From an uncultured Pelagibacteraceae bacterium (lineage in GTDB: Bacteria; Pseudomonadota; Alphaproteobacteria; Pelagibacterales; Pelagibacteraceae), in the NCBI GenBank assembly GCA_902624195.1, contig CACNWV010000007.1, positions 1-59,691 of the forward strand: a stretch of DNA of 59,691 nt, in the 5' to 3' direction. Position numbers and translations under genes: made by a program. This document shows positions 24,873 to 34,723 of this stretch, in pieces (position 1 is the stretch's first letter; each line of letters begins with the position of its first letter). The notes under the pieces are model-generated. The model was not told the DNA's origin. It saw nothing but the letters and a program-made list of their open reading frames with translations, and did not search any database.

Positions 24873-24948
24873 TGGCTCCTCGGGCAGGACTCGAACCTGC
24901 GACCAATTGATTAACAGTCAACTGCTCTACCAACTGAGCTACCGAGGA
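24873..24948 (-). tRNA. tRNA-Asn (anticodon GTT)
   Basis: 76-nt cloverleaf on the minus strand with acceptor TCCTCGG pairing with CCGAGGA, discriminator G and an encoded CCA. The D-arm is TAGCTCAGTTGGTAGAGC, the anticodon loop CTGTTAA, and the T-arm GGTTCGAGTCC. It starts 2 bases beyond the XRE gene stop. Confidence 0.96.
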
Positions 24949-24996
24949 ATAGTAGCGAACATACTTTTTTTAGTCAAATAAGACAACTTATTTTTT

Positions 24997-25070
24997 TGGA
25001 GGCCACGCCCAGAATCGAACTGGGATAAAAGGATTTGCAATCCTCTGCGTAACCATTCCGCCACGTGGCC
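24997..25070 (-). tRNA. tRNA-Cys (anticodon GCA)
   Basis: 74-nt cloverleaf on the minus strand with acceptor GGCCACG pairing with CGTGGCC, discriminator T and an encoded CCA. The anticodon stem GAGGA/TCCTT (one G-T pair) holds the loop TTGCAAA. The T-arm contains AGTTCGATTCT. It lies 48 bases upstream of tRNA-Asn on the same strand, so the two may be one transcript. Confidence 0.95.
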
Positions 25071-25177
25071 ATATATAGATTTATTTAAATCATTTATTAA
25101 TTTTAATAAAGCAAAATCTAACTATTTTAGGTTGAAGTCGTTTTGATATAAAGTAAATATTGAATTTAGCTAATAAA

Positions 25178-27826
25178 ATGGAATTTAAAAAGTACAATCA
25201 CATAAAAGAAGAAAAAAAAATATCTGATTTTTGGATTAAAAAAGGTTTATTTAAACCTCAAAAAACAAAATCAAACAAAAAATTTTCTGTAGTAATACCT
25301 CCTCCAAATGTTACTGGCAGACTTCATATGGGACATGCTTTGAATAACAGTTTACAAGACGTTCTAGTAAGATTTAATCGAATGAAAGGTTTAGAAACGT
25401 TGTGGCAGCCAGGCACAGATCATGCAGGAATTGCTACTCAGGCTGTGGTAGAAAATAATCTCGAAAAAGAAGGAATTAAAAAAAAAGACTTAGGTAGAGA
25501 AAAATTTATTAAAAAAGTATGGGAATGGAAAAATAAGTCTGGTGGAATAATTCTTGATCAACTTAAAAAACTAGGTTGCTCTTGTGATTGGTCAAGAACA
25601 AGATTCACAATGGATAAAGATTTATCGAAAGCAGTAATAAAAGTTTTTGTGGACCTTTATAATAGTAAATTAATCTATAAAGATAAAAAACTGGTAAATT
25701 GGGATACTCAATTACAAACAGCTATTTCTGATTTAGAGGTTGATCAAAAGGACGTTCAATCTCAGTTATATTATATAGATTATGCTATCGAAAATTCTGA
25801 CAAAAAAATAACAATTGCTACAACTAGACCTGAAACCATGATGGGAGACACAGCTATAGCGGTAAACCCTAAAGATAAAAGATACTCAAACTTAGTTGGT
25901 AAATATGTAATAATCCCTATAGTTAATCGATCAATTAAAATTATTACAGATCATTATGCAGATCCAGAACAAGGTTCAGGAGCAGTCAAAATTACTCCTG
26001 CGCATGATTTTAACGATTATGAGGTTGGAAAAAGAAATAAATTAGAAATAATAAATATTTTTGAAAAAAATGGAAAAATAAACGAGAATGGTATTAAAGA
26101 TTTTATTGGATTAGATCGATTTGAAGCTAGAAAATTATTAGTAAATAAATTAAAAGAAAGCGGAAATCTTATAAAAATTGAGAATATTAAAAATAAGGTT
26201 CCATATGGAGACAGATCAAATAGTATTATTGAGCCACTTCTAACAGAGCAGTGGTTTGTTGATGCAAAAAAATTATCAAAGAAACCAATTGAGATTGTAA
26301 AAAAAGGAAAAACTTCTTTTTTTCCGAGTAATTGGTCAAAAACATTTTTTCAGTGGATGAATGAAATTGAGCCCTGGTGTATATCACGACAAATTTGGTG
26401 GGGTCATAGAATACCTGCTTGGTATGATGATAAGGGCAATATTTTTGTTGCTGAAAATACAAAAGATGCTTTGCTACTTGCTAAGAAAAAAAATAAAAAC
26501 AAAAAATTTAATCTGAAACAAGAAACTGACGTTTTAGATACATGGTTTTCATCTGCATTATGGCCCTTCGCAACACTTGGCTGGCCTAACAAAACTAAAT
26601 ATCTAGCAAAGTTTTATCCAACTTCAGTTTTAGTTACAGGTTTTGATATCATTTTCTTTTGGGTAGCAAGAATGATGATGATGGGAAATTATTTTAATAA
26701 AAATACTCCATTTCATAAAGTTTATGTTCATGCACTTGTTAGAGATGAAAAAGGTCAAAAAATGTCGAAGTCAAAAGGAAATGTAATTGATCCATTAGAA
26801 CTAATAAATGAATATGGTGCTGATAGCTTAAGATTTACACTAATATCAATGGCATCGCCTGGTAGAGATGTAAAATTATCAAAAGACAGAGTTACGGGTA
26901 ACAGAAACTTTATAACGAAAATTTGGAGTGCAAATAATTTTTTAAGACTTAATAATTGTGAATTAGATAAAAAAATAAATTTAAAATCAGTAAAACTCTC
27001 TATTAATCATTGGATATTTAATGAATTTATAAGAACACAAAATCTAGTTACTAAAAATATTGAAATTTTCAGGTTTGATGAAGCAGCTAAACATGTTTAT
27101 CAATTTGTTTGGCACCTGTATTGTGACTGGTATTTAGAGTTTTTAAAACCTGTTTTTAATTCAAAAAATAAAAAAGATGTTAAAGAGGCTAAGGTATTTT
27201 CATCATTTATGATGGCAAATATTCTTAAAATGCTTCATCCCTTCATTCCGTTCTTCACAGAAAACTTATGGTTTATTAATAATTACAAAAAGATTTTTAA
27301 AGATTATTTGATCTCATCAAGTTGGCCGGATTATAAAAAAATTAACAAATTTGTTAAAAATCAAAATGATATTAATAATTTAATTGATTTAATTTCTAGT
27401 ATTAGATCTACCAAAGCTGAGTTAAAAATTATTCCAAAGCTATATTGTGATGTTTTTTTTAGTGAAAAATCAAGTAAGCTAAAAAAATTAGTGAATTCAA
27501 ATTTAGATTTAATTAAACAAGTTGGTAGAGTAAACAATATAATCAAGATTAAACCTATAGACAAAAATTCAGTCAATATTTTAGTTCTTAATGAAAAAAT
27601 TTCTTTAAATTTTAATCAAGATGTTAATTTAGCCTCTCAAAAAGAGAGAATTTTACAAAAAATAGACTTAATTAATAAGCAGATTATAGGTTTAAATAAC
27701 AAGCTTAAAAATAAGGCTTATGTGACAAATGCACCTAAAGCAATTGTGCAAAATGATAAAAATTTAGTTAAAGAATTAACTATTGAAGATGAAAAATTAA
27801 GAAGTATTGTATCTAGTATTAATTAA
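25178..27826 (+). CDS. valS: Valyl-tRNA synthetase
   Basis: Class I aminoacyl-tRNA synthetase charging tRNA-Val, 882 residues from ATG 25178. The first active-site motif appears as PPPNVTGRLHMGHALNN, with GTDHAGIATQ next. The editing domain contains TTRPETMMGDTAIAVNP, and the second motif is KMSKSKGNVIDP. The C-terminal coiled-coil arm typical of ValS is present in the last ~70 residues. An in-frame TTG at 25160 would add six residues; the ATG is preferred. The stop TAA directly abuts the ilvD ATG. Confidence 0.96.
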   Translation: MEFKKYNHIKEEKKISDFWIKKGLFKPQKTKSNKKFSVVIPPPNVTGRLHMGHALNNSLQDVLVRFNRMKGLETLWQPGTDHAGIATQAVVENNLEKEGIKKKDLGREKFIKKVWEWKNKSGGIILDQLKKLGCSCDWSRTRFTMDKDLSKAVIKVFVDLYNSKLIYKDKKLVNWDTQLQTAISDLEVDQKDVQSQLYYIDYAIENSDKKITIATTRPETMMGDTAIAVNPKDKRYSNLVGKYVIIPIVNRSIKIITDHYADPEQGSGAVKITPAHDFNDYEVGKRNKLEIINIFEKNGKINENGIKDFIGLDRFEARKLLVNKLKESGNLIKIENIKNKVPYGDRSNSIIEPLLTEQWFVDAKKLSKKPIEIVKKGKTSFFPSNWSKTFFQWMNEIEPWCISRQIWWGHRIPAWYDDKGNIFVAENTKDALLLAKKKNKNKKFNLKQETDVLDTWFSSALWPFATLGWPNKTKYLAKFYPTSVLVTGFDIIFFWVARMMMMGNYFNKNTPFHKVYVHALVRDEKGQKMSKSKGNVIDPLELINEYGADSLRFTLISMASPGRDVKLSKDRVTGNRNFITKIWSANNFLRLNNCELDKKINLKSVKLSINHWIFNEFIRTQNLVTKNIEIFRFDEAAKHVYQFVWHLYCDWYLEFLKPVFNSKNKKDVKEAKVFSSFMMANILKMLHPFIPFFTENLWFINNYKKIFKDYLISSSWPDYKKINKFVKNQNDINNLIDLISSIRSTKAELKIIPKLYCDVFFSEKSSKLKKLVNSNLDLIKQVGRVNNIIKIKPIDKNSVNILVLNEKISLNFNQDVNLASQKERILQKIDLINKQIIGLNNKLKNKAYVTNAPKAIVQNDKNLVKELTIEDEKLRSIVSSIN

Positions 27827-29546
27827 ATGTCTAAAATAGATAAAAAAAAACTACCTAGTCGTCATACCTCTCTGGGACCTGACAGAGCACCTCACAGATC
27901 TTTTTATTATGCTATGGGTGAAACAGAGCAAGATGTTGCAAAACCTTTTGTAGGTGTTGTATCTACTTGGAATGAAGCAGCACCTTGTAACACTGCACTA
28001 ATGAGACAGGCTCAATCAGTAAAGAAAGGTGTTAAACAATCAGGAGGGACACCAAGAGAATTTTGCACTATTACTGTTACTGATGGTATAGCTATGGGTC
28101 ACGAAGGTATGAAATCATCCCTAATTTCTCGAGAAGTAATAGCAGACTCCGCTGAGTTGACAGTAAGAGGGCATTGTTACGATGCACTAGTAGGTATCGC
28201 TGGATGTGATAAATCATTACCAGGGCTAATGATGTCCATGTTAAGATTGAATGTTCCTAGTGTATTTATCTACGGTGGCTCAATATTGCCCGGAAAATTT
28301 AAAGGGAAAGATGTAACAGTCGTAGATGTTTTCGAAGCAGTTGGAAAACATTCATCTGGAAAAATGTCTTCAGAAGAATTAAGAGAGTTAGAACTTGTAG
28401 CATGTCCAAGTGCCGGTGCATGTGGTGGTCAGTTCACTGCCAATACAATGGCTTGTGTATCTGAGGCCATAGGACTTGCTTTACCTTACTCGGCTGGTAC
28501 GCCAGCTCCTTATGAAGAAAGAGATAAATATGCATTCGAGAGTGGTCAAGCGGTTATGAATTTATTAGAAAAAAAAATTAAACCCAGAGAAATAGTGACA
28601 AAAAAATCTTTAGAAAATGCTGCTACAATTGTTGCTGCTACTGGTGGTTCAACAAATGCCGCACTTCATTTACCCGCTTTAGCGAATGAAATAGGTGTCA
28701 AATTTGATCTAATGGATGTAGCTAAAATATTTAAAAAAACTCCTTATCTTGCAGATTTGAAACCTGGAGGAAAATATGTTGCTAAAGATATGTGGGAGGC
28801 TGGAGGTGTGCCCATGTTACTTAAAACTTTATCCGACGGCGGATATATTCATGGAGATTGTTTAACAGTGACAGGCAAAACTATGAAAGAAAATTTAAAA
28901 GATGTTAAATTTAATAAAGATCAAAAGGTTTTAAGGGAATATAATAAACCTTTATCACCAGATGGTGGTGTAGTTGGATTGAAGGGAAACCTTGCTCCAG
29001 AAGGAGCCATTGTAAAAGTTGCAGGATTAAAAAAATTGCAATTTACTGGTAAGGCAAGATGTTTTGACAATGAAGAAGACGCAATGAAAGCTGTACAAAC
29101 AAAAAAATATAAAGATGGCGATGTTATAATAATAAGATATGAGGGACCTAGAGGAGGACCAGGTATGAGAGAAATGTTGTCAACAACAGGCGCAATTTAC
29201 GGACAAGGAAAAGGTGAAAAAGTTGCTTTAATAACAGATGGAAGATTTTCAGGTGCAACCAGAGGATTTTGTGTTGGACATGTCGGGCCTGAAGCTGCTT
29301 TAGGAGGACCTATCGCTTTGTTAAAAAATGGAGATACAATAGATATAGATGCAAAAAAAGGAACAATAAATGTTCGACTTACAAAAACACAATTAATTGC
29401 TAGGAGAAAAAAGTGGAAATCTAAAAAAATCTCAATTTGGTTCTGGTACTCTTTGGAAGTATGCTCAAACAGTTGGACCAGCTTATTTAGGAGCCCCAAC
29501 ACATCCAGGAAAGAGAAAAGAAGTTAAAGATTACTCGAAAATTTAA
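27827..29546 (+). CDS. ilvD: Dihydroxy-acid dehydratase, with apparent one-base frameshift near the 3' end
   Basis: Fe-S dehydratase of branched-chain amino acid and pantothenate synthesis. Motifs in frame include [36 protein letters not shown] and [18 protein letters not shown]. Frame 0 degrades after the A7 run at 29423-29429 into a non-homologous tail and stops at 29527. Dropping one A restores the expected end: [16 protein letters not shown], then [18 protein letters not shown] and a TAA at 29544-29546 that overlaps the next ATG as TAATG. The restored protein has 572 residues, the usual size. A sequencing or assembly indel is likeliest; slippage or a real mutation are alternatives. Confidence 0.88.
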
Positions 29547-30748
29547 TGAAAATCAGACCTGTTATTCTGTGCGGAGGTTCTGGGACTAGGCTCTGGCCGA
29601 ATTTTAAAAATCATCAAGCTAAACAATTCATTGATTTTGGTGGATGGACATTATTTGGAAAAACTTTAGAGAGAGTTAAAAATTCAATTTTTGATTATCC
29701 TATTATTAGTACTAATTTTAAATATTTAAATGAAATAAAAAAATGTTTAAGAAAAAATGGTATCAAAAAGTACAAGATAGTTTTAGAGCCGTATAAAAAA
29801 AACACAGGGCCAGCTATTTTATCATCAGCTATGGTCAAAGATATTCCTAATGAGCAACCACTAATTTTTCTATCAGCAGATCATTTAATTGAAAAAGCCG
29901 ATAGATTTAATAATGAAATTATGAAATATAAAAAATTTTTAAACAGTAAAAATATTTTTATCTTTGGAATAAAACCTAGCGGCCCTTCGGATCAATTTGG
30001 TTATTTTTTGACTAAAAAAACTAAAAAAATAAAAAAAGTTTCTAAATTTATCGAAAAACCAAATGTATCTAGAGCAAAAAATTTAATTAAAAAAGGTGGT
30101 TATTGGAATTCAGGTATGTTTTTTTTAAGAAAAGATTCATTACTAAATAATTTCAAAAAATATCAAAAAAAAATTTATAATTGTACTTTATTATCAATAA
30201 CAAAATGTAAAATAAAAGGTAAAACGTATCATTTAAATAAAAAAGCATTTTTAAAAAATCCCTCCAAGTCATTTGATCACGCAATTTTAGAAAGAATAAA
30301 AAATATTAATGCAATAAAATTGAATATTCCTTGGTCTGACCTGGGCAGTTGGAAAGAGATACTTTTAATGTTTAAGAAGAATAAAATGAAATACTTTCGA
30401 AAAAAAAATATCTTTTATAGACCTTGGGGCAATTATATAAATTTATACAGTGGAAACAATTTTTTAATAAAAGAACTTTACGTAAAGCCAAAAGGTATTT
30501 TAAGTTTGCAGAAACATTTCTATAGATCTGAACATTGGGTTATAGCTCAAGGAAATCCTAAAATTACACTTAATAAAAAGATTTTTAAAAAAAAACCCAA
30601 TGATACAATCTTTATACCTAAAGGATCTATACATAGAATCCAAAACCCTAATAATAAACCAGTCAAAATTATGGAGGCTCAGTTAGGTTCTATTCTTAGG
30701 GAAAACGATATAGTTCGTTATGAAGATATATATGGGAGAGCTAATTAA
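29546..30748 (+). CDS. manC: Mannose-1-phosphate guanylyltransferase, short bifunctional form
   Basis: Makes GDP-mannose for surface polysaccharide. It has 400 residues, shorter than the usual ~470. The nucleotidyltransferase domain opens with LCGGSGTRLWP, holds PLIFLSADHLI, then SKFIEKP and the GGYWNSGMFFLR stretch. After a brief linker starting YRPWGNY comes the cupin domain related to type II mannose-6-phosphate isomerase, with LSLQKHFYRSEHWVIAQG and IPKGSIHRIQN. Very Lys- and Asn-rich, as SAR11 surface-sugar genes often are. Its ATG overlaps the restored ilvD stop. Whether the isomerase half is active is uncertain. Confidence 0.88.
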   Translation: MKIRPVILCGGSGTRLWPNFKNHQAKQFIDFGGWTLFGKTLERVKNSIFDYPIISTNFKYLNEIKKCLRKNGIKKYKIVLEPYKKNTGPAILSSAMVKDIPNEQPLIFLSADHLIEKADRFNNEIMKYKKFLNSKNIFIFGIKPSGPSDQFGYFLTKKTKKIKKVSKFIEKPNVSRAKNLIKKGGYWNSGMFFLRKDSLLNNFKKYQKKIYNCTLLSITKCKIKGKTYHLNKKAFLKNPSKSFDHAILERIKNINAIKLNIPWSDLGSWKEILLMFKKNKMKYFRKKNIFYRPWGNYINLYSGNNFLIKELYVKPKGILSLQKHFYRSEHWVIAQGNPKITLNKKIFKKKPNDTIFIPKGSIHRIQNPNNKPVKIMEAQLGSILRENDIVRYEDIYGRAN

Positions 30749-31517
30749 TAATTAATTCAATAGGAGTATGGTCTGAGGGTTTTGTTTTAGACCGTGGTTT
30801 TTTGTTAATATTAATGGATTTAATATTTTCTAATATGTTATTTGATAAAATAAAATGATCAATTCTCATTCCATAATTCTTTTGCCAAGAGCCTGCAAAA
30901 TAATCCCAAAAAGTATATTCTACTTTATTTTTGTTTATAAACCGATATGTATCCTTGAAGCCTAAATTCAATAGCTCTCGAAATTTTTTTCTTATTTCTA
31001 ATTTACCTAAAGCATCATTTTCATATCTTTTAAAATCATATACGTCATTTTCTTCAGGAATTATATTAAAATCTCCTGCGATTAAGATGTTTGAATTTTT
31101 ATCTAATTCTTTTTTTATATTCAAAATAAATTTGTCTAACCATTTTTTTTTATAATCATACTTTTCAGTTTCAATAGGATTGCCGTTTGGCACATAAACA
31201 TTAATAATATTAATTTTCTTTTTATTTATGTGAATTTCACCTTTTATAATCCTAGATTGTTTAAGTTCATCATTTATAAAATTTTTTTTAACATTCGCTA
31301 CCTTAACCTTTGAGATTATAGCTACGCCATTATAACTTTTTTGGCCATTAACATGAGATTCAAAACCAATTTTTTTAAAATCTTCATATGGGAATGATTC
31401 ATCTTGAGTTTTAATTTCTTGTAGCAGCAAAATATCTGGCTTACTGGTTTGAATGTAATCAAGAATATTAGTGATTCTTGCTCTTACTGAATTTACGTTC
31501 CAGGAAATAATTTTCAT
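30741..31517 (-). CDS. xthA: Exodeoxyribonuclease III
   Basis: DNA repair enzyme cutting at abasic sites and removing 3' blocks, 258 residues. The opening KIISWNVNSVRAR and LLLQEIKTQDESFP carry the metal-binding Asn and Glu. NVYVPNG, AGDFNIIPEENDVY and the closing SDHTPIELII with the catalytic Asp-His pair are all present. Its ATG overlaps the stop of the Fe-S carrier gene (TAATG), and its end overlaps the convergent manC by 8 bases. Confidence 0.95.
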   Translation of the reverse strand: MKIISWNVNSVRARITNILDYIQTSKPDILLLQEIKTQDESFPYEDFKKIGFESHVNGQKSYNGVAIISKVKVANVKKNFINDELKQSRIIKGEIHINKKKINIINVYVPNGNPIETEKYDYKKKWLDKFILNIKKELDKNSNILIAGDFNIIPEENDVYDFKRYENDALGKLEIRKKFRELLNLGFKDTYRFINKNKVEYTFWDYFAGSWQKNYGMRIDHFILSNNILENIKSININKKPRSKTKPSDHTPIELIIN

Positions 31518-31831
31518 TAAATTGAAAAAGATAATCCACAGCCACAGGAAGCTGTGGCTTTAGGATTGATAATCAAAAATGACTCGCCTATCATCTCTTG
31601 TTTAAAATCTACTTTGGAACCTGCAATAATATTCAGTGAAACTTTATCAATTATTGCTTTATCAAATAAAATATCATCATCCTCTATTTTGTCAGCAAAA
31701 CTAAAATTATATTTGAAGCCTGAGCAACCACCACCTTGTACAGTGATCCTAAAATATTTTTTTGCTTCTTTTTTAGTGATTTTTTCAATTTGGTTTTTCG
31801 CGCTGTGTGTAAATTCTAATTTTTTTTCCAT
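31517..31831 (-). CDS. erpA: A-type iron-sulfur carrier (ErpA/IscA family)
   Basis: Small cytoplasmic carrier inserting Fe-S clusters into target enzymes, 104 residues. The three conserved cysteines are at 36 (VQGGGCSGF) and at 96 and 98 (SCGCGLSF). NFSFADKIEDDDI is the typical central stretch. The paralogues IscA, SufA and ErpA cannot be separated by sequence alone; pairing with xthA is a common alphaproteobacterial arrangement and the protein there is usually ErpA-like. IlvD in this window is a possible client. Confidence 0.88.
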   Translation of the reverse strand: MEKKLEFTHSAKNQIEKITKKEAKKYFRITVQGGGCSGFKYNFSFADKIEDDDILFDKAIIDKVSLNIIAGSKVDFKQEMIGESFLIINPKATASCGCGLSFSI

Positions 31832-31862
31832 AAATATTTAGTATATATTCTATATAGTTAGC

Positions 31863-33002
31863 ATGCAAAAAAATTCAATCCAAATATTATCTAAGTTAGC
31901 TGTACCTATAATTTCAAAGGGAAGGTTTTTTAAAGAAAAAAAAACACATCTAAGATCAGACTTTCAAAGAGATAGAGACAGGATAATTCATTCAACCGCT
32001 TTTAGAAGGTTAAAACACAAGACACAAGTATTCATAAATACTTCTGGAGATCATTTTAGAACAAGAATCACTCATTCTTTTGAAGTAGCTCAAATAGCAA
32101 GAACATTATCAAAATATTTTAATTTAAACGAGGATTTGTGTGAAACTATTAGTTTGGCTCATGATTTAGGGCACACACCTTTCGGACATGCCGGAGAAGA
32201 CTCATTAAATAATTGCATGAAGGCTTACGGTGGATTTGATCATAATATTCAAACAATTAGAACAATTTTATTTTTAGAAAATAGATATTATGAATTTAAA
32301 GGTCTTAATTTAACTTTTGAAACATTAGATGGGCTATTAAAACACAACGGTCCAATTAAAAATTTAAAAAAATATGACAAAATCTTAGGAAAAAATTATT
32401 TTAAAAATAAAATTAAATTTTCTTTAAGCCCATCTCTAGAGGCTCAAATTGCATCGATATCGGATGATATTGCTTATAATAGTCATGATGTTGAGGATGG
32501 ATTAAAATCAAACTTATTTACCTTACAGGATCTTGAGAAAATACCAGTTTTAAATCAAATCATCTTAAAACATAAAAAAAAAATAAAATCTTATTCTATA
32601 GATTTAATAATAAGACAAATAATAAGAGAAATAATAAATGAAATGGTGAAAGATATAATTCAAACTACGCAAAAAAATATCAAAAAATATAAAATTAATG
32701 ATCTGAATAGTGTTTATAAATCTAAATATCCTATTATTTGTTTTTCAAAACGAATGAAAAACTTTGATAAGAATATAAAGATTTTTTTAAGAAAAAAAAT
32801 GTATTTTCATAAAAGTGTAATCGCAAATACACGCAATGGAAAAAAAATTATAAGAAAATTATTTTTGTCTATAAAAAAAAATCCGAACAGATATATAAAT
32901 GTTGGTAAGTATGATAAGTCCGATATTGTAAGAACTATTTGTGATTTTATTGCTGGTATGACAGATAGATATGCAATAAATCTGTATAATAAGATTAAAT
33001 GA
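31863..33002 (+). CDS. dgt: Deoxyguanosinetriphosphate triphosphohydrolase-like protein
   Basis: HD-domain nucleotide hydrolase that releases triphosphate from dNTPs, 379 residues, the type 2 dGTPase-like family. The N-terminal FQRDRDRIIHSTAFRRLKHK is the family signature. The metal site is HSFEVAQIARTL and LAHDLGHTPFGHAGE, with further SISDDIAYNSHDVEDG. It is divergent from erpA across 31 bases and overlaps argS by 4 bases (ATGA). Exact nucleotide preference is unknown. Confidence 0.93.
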   Translation: MQKNSIQILSKLAVPIISKGRFFKEKKTHLRSDFQRDRDRIIHSTAFRRLKHKTQVFINTSGDHFRTRITHSFEVAQIARTLSKYFNLNEDLCETISLAHDLGHTPFGHAGEDSLNNCMKAYGGFDHNIQTIRTILFLENRYYEFKGLNLTFETLDGLLKHNGPIKNLKKYDKILGKNYFKNKIKFSLSPSLEAQIASISDDIAYNSHDVEDGLKSNLFTLQDLEKIPVLNQIILKHKKKIKSYSIDLIIRQIIREIINEMVKDIIQTTQKNIKKYKINDLNSVYKSKYPIICFSKRMKNFDKNIKIFLRKKMYFHKSVIANTRNGKKIIRKLFLSIKKNPNRYINVGKYDKSDIVRTICDFIAGMTDRYAINLYNKIK

Positions 33003-34723
33003 ATATATTCGAAAACTATCTATTAAAAATAAATGAGATCGTAATAAAAAATAAAAAATCTCTAAAACTTTTAAATACAGAACATCTAGAAGATGTTAGT
33101 TTAGAAGTTCCCCCTGTGCATTTTAATTTTGATTTATCAACAAATATTTCTTTAGTGTTATCGAAGGTTAATAAACTAAATCCTAAAGATTTAGCAAAAG
33201 AAATAAAAAAATTATTATTAAGTAATATAGATCATATTGAAAATATTGAGATAGCTGGCCCTGGATTTTTAAATATAAAACTATCTAATAAAGGTTTAGC
33301 TTTGAATATTAATAATATTTTTAAAAATAAAAAAACATATGGCTCAACAAGATCTAGCAAAAGATACAATGTTGAGTTTGTTTCAGCAAACCCTACAGGG
33401 CCAATGCATATAGGCCATTGTAGAGGCGCAATTTTTGGAGACGTGTTGTCAAATCTGCTATTATTTAATGGTAATAAAGTTGATAAAGAATACTATATCA
33501 ACGATTATGGAAATCAAATCAGAAATTTTGTTGAATCAGTTTATTTAAGAATAAGAGAAATTAAATTTAAAGAAAAATTTAAAAATGAAGAGCATTTATA
33601 TCCTGGTAATTATATAAAAGAAATTGCGTTAAAAATTATTAAAAATCAAAAAAAAATCAATATAGAAAATTTTGAAGGTTCTTTTGAAGAACTAAAAAAA
33701 CTTTCTTTAAAAGAATCAATGAATTTAATTAAAGATGACTTAAAAAATCTTGGAATAGAACATGACAATTTTATTTCAGAGACCGAGCTTGTTAAAAAAG
33801 ATTTAGTAAATAAAGCAATACAGTTCCTTCAAAGTAAAAATTTTGTAGAGGAAGGCTTTTTAGATCGGCCAAAAGGTGAGTCTGTTAAAGATTGGAAAAA
33901 AGTTAAAAGACTTATATTCAAATCATCCACGTTTGGAGATGATACCGACAGAGCATTACAAAAGAATGATGGTTCATGGACATATTTTGCAAATGATGTT
34001 GCGTATCATCTAAATAAAATTAATAGAAATTACAATAATTTAATTAATATACTTGGAGCTGATCATACTGGGTATATAAAAAGAATTACATCTGCAGTGA
34101 CAGCCCTATCAGAAAAAAAAGTGAAACTTAATTGTAAAGTATGTCAATTGGTCAAACTTTATAAAAAAGGTAAACCATTTAAAATGTCAAAAAGAGCAGG
34201 AGACTTTATTTCTGTACAGGATCTATTAAATGAGGTTGATAAAGATTCAATAAGATTTATGATGTTAAGTAGAAGCAATGACGTCGAGTTAGATTTTGAT
34301 TTTGAAAAAGTAAAAGAAAAAACAAAAGATAATCCAGTTTTTTATGTACAATATGCTTATGCTAGAATTAACTCAATTACACGCAACATAAATAAAGAGT
34401 TAAATGAGAGTATTTTTGCAGATCCCGAGACATTTGATCCAAATATTTATGAGATAAAAATTATTAGAAAAATTTTTGAATGGCCAAAAATAATTGAGTC
34501 TGCAGCTCAAAAATTTGAACCTCACAAAATTCCATTTTATTTATATGAGCTATCAACTTTATTTCATTCATATTGGAGTAGAGGAAATGAGGACGATAAA
34601 TTTAAATTTATTGAAAACGGAAAAATAAAAAGAAAAGAGACCTTAGTTTTTATTTACCTTACATCAATAGTTATAAAAAATGGAATGAAAATTCTTGGAG
34701 TATCACTCCCTGAAAAAATGTGA
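32999..34723 (+). CDS. argS: Arginyl-tRNA synthetase
   Basis: Class I synthetase charging tRNA-Arg, 574 residues. The motif EFVSANPTGPMHIGHCRGAI contains the HIGH signature, and YYINDYGNQI follows. KMSKRAGDF is the second signature; ArgS often lacks the lysine but it is present here. The C-terminal domain is the helical anticodon-binding domain. It overlaps dgt upstream and shares one base with the next gene (TGATG). Confidence 0.96.
   Translation: MNIFENYLLKINEIVIKNKKSLKLLNTEHLEDVSLEVPPVHFNFDLSTNISLVLSKVNKLNPKDLAKEIKKLLLSNIDHIENIEIAGPGFLNIKLSNKGLALNINNIFKNKKTYGSTRSSKRYNVEFVSANPTGPMHIGHCRGAIFGDVLSNLLLFNGNKVDKEYYINDYGNQIRNFVESVYLRIREIKFKEKFKNEEHLYPGNYIKEIALKIIKNQKKINIENFEGSFEELKKLSLKESMNLIKDDLKNLGIEHDNFISETELVKKDLVNKAIQFLQSKNFVEEGFLDRPKGESVKDWKKVKRLIFKSSTFGDDTDRALQKNDGSWTYFANDVAYHLNKINRNYNNLINILGADHTGYIKRITSAVTALSEKKVKLNCKVCQLVKLYKKGKPFKMSKRAGDFISVQDLLNEVDKDSIRFMMLSRSNDVELDFDFEKVKEKTKDNPVFYVQYAYARINSITRNINKELNESIFADPETFDPNIYEIKIIRKIFEWPKIIESAAQKFEPHKIPFYLYELSTLFHSYWSRGNEDDKFKFIENGKIKRKETLVFIYLTSIVIKNGMKILGVSLPEKM

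Noticed and set aside
24873-25070. tRNA pair as an integration hotspot
   Set aside because: No integrase, direct repeat of a tRNA 3' end, or foreign-looking gene lies next to it.
31832-31862. TATATA-TTC-TATATA symmetry between erpA and dgt
   Set aside because: The arms are simple TA repeats that are self-complementary by composition; no information beyond AT-richness.
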